Positions 1 to 5,582 of a stretch of DNA of 9,583 nucleotides are shown one piece after another. The DNA is from Flavobacterium sp. (lineage in GTDB: Bacteria; Bacteroidota; Bacteroidia; Flavobacteriales; Flavobacteriaceae): NCBI GenBank assembly GCA_017989775.1, contig JAGNPF010000028.1, positions 1 through 9,583 on the forward strand, written 5' to 3'. Every line of letters starts with the position of its first letter. Within the stretch, counting starts at the first letter, position 1. Made by a program: the position numbers and the translations under genes. Below the pieces are notes generated by a model. The model did not search any database and had not been told where the DNA came from. It was given only the letters and a program-made list of their open reading frames with translations.

Positions 1-810
1 TATCAAGAGGTGAGAATCCCCGGAGTCCTGCAACGCATTGCAATTGTTTATTTTTTCACTTCCCTTTTGTATTTGAAATCGACAATGAAAACCCAAATCG
101 GGGTGGTTGCAACACTATTATTGGGTTATTGGGCATTGATGACGCTCGTGCCAATCCCCGGAATTGAAGCTCCAAATCTCGAAAAAGGAACCAATCTGGC
201 AGCCTACATAGACAATCTGTTTTTGAAAAACCACATGTACAGCCAAACCAAGACTTGGGATCCTGAAGGAATTTTGTCCATGTTGCCGGCAATTGCCTCA
301 GGTATAATAGGAATGCTAATAGGACAACTATTAAATCTACCGCAGTCAAAACTCGAAATCGTTAAAAAAATGAGTTTTTATGGAATTCTATTAATTGTTT
401 TTGGGCTAATTTGGGATCTTGTTTTTCCTATCAACAAATCACTTTGGAGCAGTTCATTCGTGTTCTTCACCTCAGGATTGGCGACCGTATGTTTGAGCCT
501 ATTGTATTACATTATTGATATTGCCAACCGGAAAAATTGGATTAAACTATTTCTGATTTGGGGCGTAAACCCCATGATCGTCTTTTTCTTTTCAGGAATA
601 ATTCCTGGAGCACTCACGATGATAAAAGTAAATCATCCTGAACTACCCGGTGAACCACTCGGATTTCAGAGCTATTTTTACAACTATGGAATCGTGCCTT
701 TATTCCAAAATCCAAAAGACGCCTCATTGACTTACGCCTTGGTGTACTGCCTGTTTTGGAGCGTCATTTTATGGATACTTTATAAAAGAAAACTAATATT
801 CAAGGTTTAA
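1..810 (+). CDS. HGSNAT/DUF5009-type membrane acyltransferase, 5' partial
   Basis: The reading frame is open to the window edge: the three codons before the GTG at 10 read Y-Q-E, so that GTG is an internal Val and not a start. About 269 C-terminal residues remain. The visible start, VRIPGVLQRIAIVY, matches the conserved RIPGVLQR segment of the heparan-alpha-glucosaminide N-acetyltransferase-like family (COG4299, DUF5009). Members are usually about 360-420 residues, so roughly the first third is missing. Several hydrophobic helices alternate with short polar loops, including VVATLLLGYWALMTLVP, FYGILLIVFGLIWDLVF and FVFFTSGLATVCLSLLYYII, and the protein ends in a short Lys/Arg-rich tail. The family is expected to be a polytopic inner-membrane protein that may transfer acetyl groups from acetyl-CoA to amino sugars across the membrane. 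In bacteria the substrate is mostly inferred. I am confident of the family and unsure of the substrate. Confidence 0.85.
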   Translation, partial: YQEVRIPGVLQRIAIVYFFTSLLYLKSTMKTQIGVVATLLLGYWALMTLVPIPGIEAPNLEKGTNLAAYIDNLFLKNHMYSQTKTWDPEGILSMLPAIASGIIGMLIGQLLNLPQSKLEIVKKMSFYGILLIVFGLIWDLVFPINKSLWSSSFVFFTSGLATVCLSLLYYIIDIANRKNWIKLFLIWGVNPMIVFFFSGIIPGALTMIKVNHPELPGEPLGFQSYFYNYGIVPLFQNPKDASLTYALVYCLFWSVILWILYKRKLIFKV

Positions 811-888
811 AATCCAGCGGCAAGTTTCCAAAAAAGTCAGGCTCGTTTTTATTGCTGATTTAGTAAAATCAATTCAGAAAAAAAGTGC

Positions 889-896
889 TACTTTTG
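889..896 (+). promoter_or_regulatory. Bacteroidota -7 element, ndk promoter
   Basis: TACTTTTG matches TAnnTTTG exactly and is followed by CATCC, a typical start-site context in Flavobacterium. It lies 28 bp upstream of the ndk ATG. No convincing -33 TTG stands at the usual spacing, so the call rests on the -7 element and its position. Confidence 0.55.
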
Positions 897-924
897 CATC
901 CAATTTAAAAAAACCAAAAATAAA

Positions 925-1344
925 ATGGCTACAAATAGAACTTTTACCATGATTAAACCGGATGCCGTTGCCAACGGACACATCGGAAACATATTGGCAA
1001 TGATTACCAATGCCGGGTTCAAAATCGTTTCCTTGAAATTGACACAATTAACGGTGGCTGATGCACAAGCCTTTTATGCCGTTCATGCTGCAAGACCTTT
1101 CTACGGCGAATTGGTGGAATTCATGTCAAGAGGCCCAATCGTGGCTGCCATCTTGGAAAAAGACAACGCTGTTGAAGATTTCAGAACCTTGATTGGAGCT
1201 ACAAACCCAGCCGAAGCTGCCGAAGGAACCATTCGTAAAGTTTATGCAACTTCCATCGGAGAAAATGCGGTTCACGGTTCCGACAGTGACGAAAATGCCG
1301 CTATCGAAAGTGCTTTCCACTTTGCAGGAAGAGAGCAGTTTTAA
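925..1344 (+). CDS. ndk: Nucleoside diphosphate kinase
   Basis: Ndk transfers the gamma-phosphate from a donor NTP (mostly ATP) to other NDPs and dNDPs through a phospho-histidine intermediate, balancing the cytosolic nucleotide pool. The 139-residue length is standard for the family. The N-terminus FTMIKPDAV carries the nucleotide-contacting Lys11, and the NAVHGSDS motif places the catalytic phosphorylated histidine at His117, followed by the usual Ser-Asp. The ATG at 925 is preceded by an A-rich stretch without a Shine-Dalgarno sequence, as is normal in this phylum. The gene is probably a single-gene transcript: a -7 element sits 28 bp upstream and a strong terminator starts 47 bp after the stop. 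All key residues appear intact. Confidence 0.98.
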   Translation: MATNRTFTMIKPDAVANGHIGNILAMITNAGFKIVSLKLTQLTVADAQAFYAVHAARPFYGELVEFMSRGPIVAAILEKDNAVEDFRTLIGATNPAEAAEGTIRKVYATSIGENAVHGSDSDENAAIESAFHFAGREQF

Positions 1345-1467
1345 TTTTAGATTTCTGATTTAAGAGTTTAGATTTAAAAATCATACCAAACAAAAAATCC
1401 CGTTCAAAATTTGAAACGGGATTTTTTTATTTACTACCACAAAATCTGAAATCAGAAATCTAAAATT
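1343..1467. repeat. 19-bp perfect inverted repeat spanning the ndk/DUF721 convergent gap
   Basis: The left arm (1343-1361) and right arm (1449-1467) are exact reverse complements over 19 bp; the left arm reads AATTTTAGATTTCTGATTT. The left arm begins inside the ndk stop codon (1342-1344). The right arm ends one base before the DUF721 stop codon (1469-1471 on the plus strand). The TTTAGATTT core recurs inside the left half (about 1367-1375). A shorter terminator hairpin lies nested at the centre. Confidence 0.85.
1392..1427. terminator. Bidirectional intrinsic terminator between ndk and the DUF721 gene
   Basis: A 13-bp perfect stem, AAAAAATCCCGTT (1392-1404) with AACGGGATTTTTT (1415-1427), has a 10-nt loop. 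The T-run follows the stem on both strands, so it can stop ndk from the left and the lipoprotein-DUF721 transcript from the right. Confidence 0.88.
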
Positions 1468-1468
1468 C

Positions 1469-1765
1469 TTACCTCAAAACAACGTCTTTAACCACATCGC
1501 GACGCAATTCTTCGTTAATCATCGCCACAATTTTAGACTTCCCGTGACTCAATTCTTCCCGCAAAACGGCCGATGAAAGTTCGACATACAAAGTGCTTCC
1601 TTTCAAAACCACGTTTTTCGTGTAATGGTTTACGCCGTTGCCCATCAAATTTTTCCAAGCGTCTTTCACATCAATTTGATCCATTCCGCCTTGCAGTTTG
1701 TTGACTTGGATAATTTGTTTCAAAACATCCCCAACCGTACTTTGATTATTTAGTCTTTTTGCCAT
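1469..1765 (-). CDS. DUF721 (DciA-like) small protein
   Basis: This 98-residue basic cytosolic protein consists of essentially one DUF721 domain. Recognisable parts are the N-terminal VGDVLKQIIQVNKL helix, the central DAWKNLMGNGVNHYT segment and the LYVELSSAVLREELSH strand-helix pattern typical of the domain. DUF721 is the domain of DciA, which helps load the replicative helicase DnaB in bacteria lacking DnaC/DnaI. Short single-domain versions are common in Bacteroidota, but whether this one loads helicase is inference. The ATG at 1765 lies inside the upstream lipoprotein gene: the two overlap by 20 bp, which suggests one transcript and possible translational coupling. The gene ends at the shared bidirectional terminator. 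Confidence 0.85.
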   Translation of the reverse strand: MAKRLNNQSTVGDVLKQIIQVNKLQGGMDQIDVKDAWKNLMGNGVNHYTKNVVLKGSTLYVELSSAVLREELSHGKSKIVAMINEELRRDVVKDVVLR

Positions 1766-2189
1766 CGCCCAAAATATTTAGTGGTTCCGCTTTCTTGTAA
1801 TGGTATTCCTTTTTCTCGGCATTTCTGAAAACCAATTCTTCATCAGAAACAGTAATCAATTCTTCACTCCATTTGGCATAAGGCGTACTGTAATCAAAAA
1901 AAACATGGTCATCTTCAAAACGAACCACAGCATTTTCGTAGGTGTCATTCACCATGAAAGTGCCATCCAATTGCGGCATCACTTTCTTCCGGAAACCCTT
2001 GTTGTTCTTGTCAATTTGGAAATAATCATAACTTTCGTTCACTACATATTGCTTGTCTTCACCTTGGTCAAAAACCACTTTTTCTATTTCCCAATACCCG
2101 TTAATTTTGACTATGTCTTCGGGTTTTATCTTTTGCTGGCAAGCAACAAAAAGAAACGAAACAAATAAAAATCCAACTATATTCTTCAT
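1746..2189 (-). CDS. Lipocalin-like lipoprotein
   Basis: The product has 147 residues. The start at 2189 is chosen because it gives a clean lipoprotein signal: MKN, a hydrophobic run, then FVAC with the lipidated Cys at residue 17. The frame stays open upstream to 2372, but that extension translates a structured RNA leader and is not protein-like. After the signal, the INGYWEIEKVVF segment followed by alternating beta-strands (YDYFQID, AVVRFEDDHVFFDY, EELVFRNAEKKEYHY) resembles the small lipocalin-like lipoproteins common in Flavobacterium. These are thought to be envelope-anchored, with ligands mostly unknown. The 3' end overlaps the DUF721 gene by 20 bp. A -7 element at 2339-2346 and the leader element upstream suggest where it is transcribed and possibly regulated. 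The lipoprotein call is strong; the lipocalin fold is moderate. Confidence 0.8.
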   Translation of the reverse strand: MKNIVGFLFVSFLFVACQQKIKPEDIVKINGYWEIEKVVFDQGEDKQYVVNESYDYFQIDKNNKGFRKKVMPQLDGTFMVNDTYENAVVRFEDDHVFFDYSTPYAKWSEELITVSDEELVFRNAEKKEYHYKKAEPLNILGDGKKTK

Positions 2190-2204
2190 AAAATTATTTT
2201 TTTT

Positions 2205-2308
2205 GGAGCTGTTTCCTACTGTCCGCTGTATTCCCGACATAAAAAACTGCTGCAAAAAAGCCTTGTTTTTCATGTCGGGAGATGCCACTTCCATCAGGGC
2301 TAGGGTTA
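2205..2308 (-). ncRNA. Candidate structured RNA in the lipoprotein 5' leader
   Basis: In transcript sense the region reads CCCTAGCCCTGATGGAAG, then TGGCATC, a long hairpin, then ATACAGCGGACAGTAGG and finally a GGAAACAGCTCC block 15 nt before the ATG. The hairpin has a 9-bp perfect stem (2232-2240 with 2272-2280), extended across one mismatch by AAAAAC/GTTTTT (2242-2247 with 2265-2270). The purine-rich GGAAG, GCGGACAG and GGAAAC blocks flanking the hairpin look like internal-loop motifs rather than random AT-rich spacer. I recall similar CCCTAGCCC ... AGCTCC elements with variable hairpin tips as recurrent intergenic elements in Flavobacterium. The Rfam motif flavo-1 is one candidate identity, which I cannot confirm. 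Strand is assigned from the promoter at 2339-2346. Confidence 0.55.
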
Positions 2309-2338
2309 TGATGGTAAAAGAACACCGCCTCTCTTCGA

Positions 2339-2346
2339 CAAAGTTA
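2339..2346 (-). promoter_or_regulatory. -7 element, lipoprotein/DUF721 promoter
   Basis: On the minus strand TAACTTTG matches TAnnTTTG exactly. A TTTG (plus-strand 2370-2373) lies 23 bp further upstream, at the loose end of -33 spacing. Transcription would begin near 2333, giving a leader of about 145 nt that contains the structured element. Confidence 0.55.
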
Positions 2347-2403
2347 ATCTTATTAAATTCCAAAGAAAACAAAAATCAAAAAAACTCGTTAAACTATTTT
2401 ACC

Positions 2404-2411
2404 TATTTTTG
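2404..2411 (+). promoter_or_regulatory. -7 element, beta-lactamase-like gene promoter
   Basis: TATTTTTG matches TAnnTTTG exactly and lies 29 bp upstream of the ATG at 2441. It is divergent from the lipoprotein promoter, with about 57 bp between the two -7 elements. No good -33 TTG is visible. Confidence 0.5.
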
Positions 2412-2440
2412 GTCATACCTCCCAAACAAATCCCTCAAAC

Positions 2441-3511
2441 ATGCCAAAAACAATCTATAGTTTACTGATAATGATTTTATTGACCGGCTGTGGTTCAGAC
2501 TCCCCCAATCCGACACCTGCAGAAACTATGTATTTCCCTCCGCTGACTGGCGATGTTTGGGAAACAAAATCCATCGCAAGTTTAGGTTGGAACCAATCAG
2601 CCGTTCAACCACTACTGGATTATTTGGCGCTAAAAAACACCAAAGGCTTCATCATCCTTGTCAACGGCAGGGTTGTCTTGGAAAATTATTTCAACGGACA
2701 TTCCGCTTCCACCGGCTGGTATTGGGCAAGTGCCGGAAAAACCTTGACCGCAACTTTGACGGGAATTGCACAGCAAGAAGGCTTGCTGAACATCAACAAC
2801 AAGGTTTCGGATTACATAGGAACAGGCTGGACGAGTATGCCATTGGCCAAAGAAAACCTGATTACCAACAAACATTTGCTTTCCATGACCTCCGGCATCG
2901 AAGACATTGCCAATGTAGATGCCGTTGATCCTGCAAGTCTAACTTACAAAGCCGATGCAGGAACCCGCTGGGCCTATCACAACGTTTACGTGAAATTGCA
3001 GGATGTTGTTGCTACCGCTTCGGGACAAACCTGGTCCAATTATTTCAACACCAAATTGAGGGACAAAATCGGAATGACGGGAGCTTGGATTCAAGTGGAC
3101 AACAACAGCGTGTATTGGAGTACGACTCGGAGTATGGCGCGTTTTGGACTTTTGGCTCTCAACAAAGGAAAATGGGAAAACACGACAATATTGAACGAAA
3201 CCTTTTTCAATGAAGCCACGAACAGTTCGCAAAACATCAATTTGGGTTACGGCTATTTGTGGTGGTTGAACGGAAAATCAAGTTATCATTTGCCACAATC
3301 CCAACTGCAATTTAACGGCAGTTTAATTCCTACCGCTCCAAATGATATGTTCATGGCTTTGGGCAAAAATGACCAAAAAATATACGTGGTTCCAAGCAAA
3401 AATATGGTGGTTATCCGAATGGGAGAAGTTGCCAATCCAGCCAATCCAACTTTTGCCTTGTCGGGTTTTGATGAAGAATTATGGACAAAAATCAGTGCTT
3501 TGTACCAGTAA
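2441..3511 (+). CDS. Beta-lactamase/esterase-fold serine hydrolase lipoprotein
   Basis: The 356-residue product belongs to the class C beta-lactamase-like family (COG1680), which includes DD-peptidases, esterases and true beta-lactamases. The N-terminus is a lipoprotein signal with lipobox LTGC (Cys17), followed by a Ser/Pro/Thr-rich linker. The catalytic SxxK is S97-A-G-K100, in the WASAGKTLTA context. The second motif, YxN, is Y179-H180-N181. LLSMTSGIED (about 146-155) is the usual family signature. The third motif is not a textbook KTG: the equivalent region reads FMALGKNDQKIYVVPSKNM, typical of the esterase/peptidase branch. The product is therefore probably an envelope-anchored hydrolase with unknown substrate, and antibiotic resistance should not be assumed. 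It has its own -7 element 29 bp upstream, diverges from the lipoprotein gene, and ends 3 bp from the convergent 58-aa gene. Confidence 0.88.
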   Translation: MPKTIYSLLIMILLTGCGSDSPNPTPAETMYFPPLTGDVWETKSIASLGWNQSAVQPLLDYLALKNTKGFIILVNGRVVLENYFNGHSASTGWYWASAGKTLTATLTGIAQQEGLLNINNKVSDYIGTGWTSMPLAKENLITNKHLLSMTSGIEDIANVDAVDPASLTYKADAGTRWAYHNVYVKLQDVVATASGQTWSNYFNTKLRDKIGMTGAWIQVDNNSVYWSTTRSMARFGLLALNKGKWENTTILNETFFNEATNSSQNINLGYGYLWWLNGKSSYHLPQSQLQFNGSLIPTAPNDMFMALGKNDQKIYVVPSKNMVVIRMGEVANPANPTFALSGFDEELWTKISALYQ

Positions 3512-3514
3512 CCA

Positions 3515-3691
3515 CTATCTGTTTTTCATTCTCTTGAAAAAGCCGAGAATAAAGAAAATCGCACCCAAAAAAAGCAATGCATAATAAAGCGGTATATTCT
3601 TGTCCCGTGTCACATTGGACAACACAAAGCAAATAACGCTCACCAAATAATAGTAAATTGGAGCGATGTTTTTAAAGAAAGAAAAATTCAT
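3515..3691 (-). CDS. 58-aa two-helix membrane protein, unknown function
   Basis: Reading the minus strand from the ATG at 3691 to TAG at 3515 gives 58 residues. There is a short N-terminus (MNFSFFKNIAP), a first membrane helix (IYYYLVSVICFVLSNV), a charged turn (TRDKNIP), a second helix (LYYALLFLGAIFFILGFF) and a basic tail (KRMKNR). The hydrophobic-charged-hydrophobic-basic pattern suggests a small inner-membrane hairpin with both ends in the cytoplasm. I do not recognise a named family, although proteins of this kind sit beside ftsY in related genomes as I remember them. It lies 55 bp downstream of ftsY on the same strand and may be its co-transcribed tail gene. It ends 3 bp from the stop of the convergent hydrolase gene, so neither has an intervening terminator. 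Confidence 0.75.
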   Translation of the reverse strand: MNFSFFKNIAPIYYYLVSVICFVLSNVTRDKNIPLYYALLFLGAIFFILGFFKRMKNR

Positions 3692-3713
3692 TGCAAAATT
3701 AAATTAGTATAGG

Positions 3714-3752
3714 AATCTTTGTTAAGGCAAACGTTGACAAAGATTTTTATTT
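3714..3752 (+). terminator. Candidate hairpin terminator in the ftsY/58-aa gap
   Basis: AATCTTTGTTAA (3714-3725) pairs with TTGACAAAGATT (3734-3745) over 12 bp including one G-U, with an 8-nt loop. It is followed on the plus strand by TTTTATTT. In that sense it could end the hydrolase transcript after it has crossed the 58-aa gene antisense. On the minus strand it abuts the ftsY stop but has no T-run, so there it is at most a weak or processing hairpin. Confidence 0.5.
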
Positions 3753-4700
3753 AAAGAAACTATCTACAAACTCGTATTTGTTGAACACCTGCAAATCCTC
3801 GATTCCTTCCCCCACTCCAATGTATTTCACGGGAATCTGGAATTGGTCGGAAATACCAATGACAACCCCGCCTTTGGCAGTCCCGTCCAATTTGGTGACG
3901 GCCAGCGAAGTGACTTCGGTCGCCGCGGTAAATTGTTTGGCTTGCTCGAAAGCGTTTTGCCCAGTGGAACCATCCAAGACCAACAAAACATCGTGTGGTG
4001 CATCGCCCACCACTTTTTGCATCACGCGTTTTACTTTGGTCAGCTCGTTCATCAGGTTTATTTTGTTGTGCAAACGACCTGCCGTGTCAATGATGACGAT
4101 GTCGGCATTTTGCGCCACGGCCGATTGCAAGGTGTCGAAAGCCACGGAAGCGGGATCGCTTCCCATGTTTTGCTTCACGATGGATACCCCCACTCTGTCA
4201 GCCCAAATTTGCAATTGGTCGATGGCGGCGGCACGAAAAGTATCGGCTGCTCCAAGCACCACTTTGTATCCTGCTTTTTTGAATTGGTAAGCCAATTTCC
4301 CGATAGTGGTCGTTTTTCCAACACCATTGACTCCCACAACCATCAAAACATAAGGTTTTGTGTTGACTGGAATCACGAATTCGGTGGCTTCGCCAGCATC
4401 AACTTCAGAAAGCAAACCCGCTATTTCTTCTCGAAGAATCTGGTTGAGTTCGTCGGTTCCAAGAAATTTGTCTTCGGCAACGCGTTTTTCGATTCGGGTA
4501 ATGACCTTCAAAGTGGTATCGACTCCCACGTCCGAGGAAACCAGGATTTCTTCCAGGTTGTCCAATACCTCGTCGTCCACCTTGGATTTCCCGGCAACGG
4601 CTTTGGTCAATTTGGAAAAGAAAGATGTTTTTGATTTCTCTAGACCTTTGTCCAAAGTTTCTTTTTTTTCTGAAGAAAATAATTTTTTAAAAAAACTCAT
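3747..4700 (-). CDS. ftsY: Signal recognition particle receptor FtsY
   Basis: FtsY docks SRP-ribosome-nascent chain complexes at the inner membrane. It forms a GTP-dependent heterodimer with Ffh, after which the chain passes to SecYEG. The 317-residue protein has the N domain at about 20-100 and the G domain after it. Visible motifs are the P-loop GVNGVGKTT (123-131), DTFRAAA (153-159), DTAGR (205-209), TKLDGTAKGG (269-278) and GVGEGIEDL (295-303). The N-terminus is a short basic segment (MSFFKKLFSSEKKE) instead of the long acidic A domain of E. coli FtsY, which is usual in Bacteroidota and suggests membrane contact through a short amphipathic helix. The gene follows the ribosomal-protein terminator and probably uses its own promoter at 4776-4783. 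Confidence 0.97.
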   Translation of the reverse strand: MSFFKKLFSSEKKETLDKGLEKSKTSFFSKLTKAVAGKSKVDDEVLDNLEEILVSSDVGVDTTLKVITRIEKRVAEDKFLGTDELNQILREEIAGLLSEVDAGEATEFVIPVNTKPYVLMVVGVNGVGKTTTIGKLAYQFKKAGYKVVLGAADTFRAAAIDQLQIWADRVGVSIVKQNMGSDPASVAFDTLQSAVAQNADIVIIDTAGRLHNKINLMNELTKVKRVMQKVVGDAPHDVLLVLDGSTGQNAFEQAKQFTAATEVTSLAVTKLDGTAKGGVVIGISDQFQIPVKYIGVGEGIEDLQVFNKYEFVDSFFK

Positions 4701-4775
4701 TGTACTTTATGGTTATGGATTTCTTGTGAAATATTCAAAGAATGCCGAATGTTGTGCTTCTTAAAATTTGATAGA

Positions 4776-4783
4776 CAAATATA
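4776..4783 (-). promoter_or_regulatory. -7 element, ftsY promoter
   Basis: On the minus strand TATATTTG matches TAnnTTTG exactly, leaving a leader of about 70 nt before the ftsY ATG. It begins directly past the T-tract of the preceding terminator, whose stem would occupy the -33 region. Confidence 0.5.
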
Positions 4784-4784
4784 T

Positions 4785-4820
4785 AAATAAAAAAGCTACT
4801 TCCGTTTGAAAGTAGCTTTT
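4785..4820 (-). terminator. Terminator of the rpmB-rpmG-DUF4295 operon
   Basis: An 11-bp perfect stem, AAAAGCTACTT (4791-4801) with AAGTAGCTTTT (4810-4820), has an 8-nt loop. On the minus strand it runs into six T residues and then ATTTAT. It lies 18 bp after the DUF4295 stop. Confidence 0.88.
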
Positions 4821-4838
4821 CTATAAATGCTATTTGGA

Positions 4839-4991
4839 TTATTTCTTTTTCAAGAATTCATCAACTGCTTCAGGAGCCATAATAGATTCCACGAATGTAT
4901 ATGCACCAGTTTTAGGAGATTTCACCATTTTGATGGCTTTTGACAATCTCTTGGAAGCTGTTTGTAACGATGCTACGGTTTTCTTTGCCAT
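4839..4991 (-). CDS. DUF4295 small basic protein (ribosome-associated family)
   Basis: Reading from the ATG at 4991 to TAA at 4839 gives 50 residues: MAKKTVASLQTASKRLSK, then IKMVKSPKTGAYTFVESIM and a C-terminal VDEFLKKK. This is the DUF4295 pattern, a Bacteroidota-restricted family found directly after rpmG. Its high Lys content and place in a ribosomal-protein operon point to ribosome binding. I recall that a Flavobacterium johnsoniae ribosome structure assigned an extra large-subunit protein (bL38) of this kind, but I cannot verify that the assignment is to DUF4295. The gene starts 69 bp after the rpmG stop and is the last gene before the operon terminator. Confidence 0.9.
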   Translation of the reverse strand: MAKKTVASLQTASKRLSKAIKMVKSPKTGAYTFVESIMAPEAVDEFLKKK

Positions 4992-5060
4992 GATTTAAAT
5001 GTTTTTTTATGTTTTAATTAATCTCTAATGCAAGCACAGGGATTGTATTAAAATCTCTAA

Positions 5061-5249
5061 TTATTTAATTTCTTTATGAACAGTTACTTTCTTCAAGATT
5101 GGATTAAATTTTTTAATCTCTAATCTATCTGGAGTATTTTTTTTGTTCTTTGTAGTGATGTATCTTGAAGTTCCTGCAACACCTGATGCTTTGTGTTCAG
5201 TACATTCTAAAATTACCTGGATTCTATTTCCTTTACTTTTCTTTGCCAT
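5061..5249 (-). CDS. rpmG: 50S ribosomal protein bL33
   Basis: The 62-residue basic protein has the L33 core [10 protein letters not shown], then [20 protein letters not shown] and the [16 protein letters not shown] tail. bL33 is a large-subunit protein near the E site. Only one cysteine is present where zinc-binding L33 has two CxxC pairs, so this is the zinc-independent C- form. It lies 24 bp after rpmB and 69 bp before the DUF4295 gene, all on one strand and ending at one terminator, so the three form an operon. Confidence 0.97.
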   Translation of the reverse strand: MAKKSKGNRIQVILECTEHKASGVAGTSRYITTKNKKNTPDRLEIKKFNPILKKVTVHKEIK

Positions 5250-5273
5250 CTTGATATATATTTTAGGATTGGA

Positions 5274-5510
5274 TTATTTAATAAATCCTTCTGCTTGAGC
5301 TTTTTTCAAAACCGCAGCGATTCCATTTTTGTTAATTGTTTTTACCGTAGATGCTGCTACTCTTAGAGTAATCCATCTATCTTCTTCAGGAAGATAAAAA
5401 CGCTTTTTAACTAAGTTCACAGAAAACTTTCTCTTAGTTTTATTCATAGCGTGAGAAACGTTATTTCCTACCATCGCTCTTTTACCTGTAAGGTCACAAA
5501 CTCTAGACAT
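5274..5510 (-). CDS. rpmB: 50S ribosomal protein bL28
   Basis: The 78-residue protein has the L28 N-terminal signature [20 protein letters not shown], then the basic [17 protein letters not shown] segment and the [19 protein letters not shown]-terminal fold. bL28 binds 23S rRNA and is needed for late assembly of the 50S subunit. It is the first gene of the rpmB-rpmG-DUF4295 operon. The 72-bp gap from the upstream cinA gene holds a weak promoter match, so the operon probably starts there, although read-through from cinA is possible because no terminator is seen between them. Confidence 0.97.
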   Translation of the reverse strand: MSRVCDLTGKRAMVGNNVSHAMNKTKRKFSVNLVKKRFYLPEEDRWITLRVAASTVKTINKNGIAAVLKKAQAEGFIK

Positions 5511-5546
5511 TATGCTTAATTTTTATCGTTATTCAAAATCAGGGTG

Positions 5547-5554
5547 CAAAGAAA
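5547..5554 (-). promoter_or_regulatory. Possible -7 element of the rpmB operon
   Basis: On the minus strand TTTCTTTG, followed by CACCC, differs from TAnnTTTG at one position. It sits about 37 bp before the rpmB ATG. The following CACCC resembles start-site contexts of other Flavobacterium promoters. A second near match, TGATTTTG, lies just downstream. Confidence 0.35.
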
Positions 5555-5582
5555 AGAAAAATAAACGGATGAAGCAAAAAAA

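Noticed and set aside
811..888. Terminator after the membrane acyltransferase gene
   Set aside because: No stem followed by a T-run could be found in this gap. The only supported signal is the ndk -7 element further on.
2190..2372. N-terminal extension of the lipoprotein reading frame
   Set aside because: It translates the structured leader, lacks protein-like composition and would bury the lipoprotein signal peptide. The ATG at 2189 explains the sequence better.
2441..3511. Antibiotic-resistance beta-lactamase
   Set aside because: The SxxK and YxN motifs are shared by the whole hydrolase family, and the third motif is not KTG. A general hydrolase call is safer.
3694..3701. Exact TAATTTTG -7 match just before the 58-aa gene (minus strand)
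   Set aside because: It ends only 2 bp from the ATG, so transcription would start at or after the start codon. It could only work as a leaderless promoter, and the motif is common by chance in AT-rich DNA.
3843..4634. Long plus-strand open frame opposite ftsY
   Set aside because: It is an antisense shadow of ftsY, whose GTPase motifs are all present on the minus strand. The plus-strand translation matches nothing recognisable.
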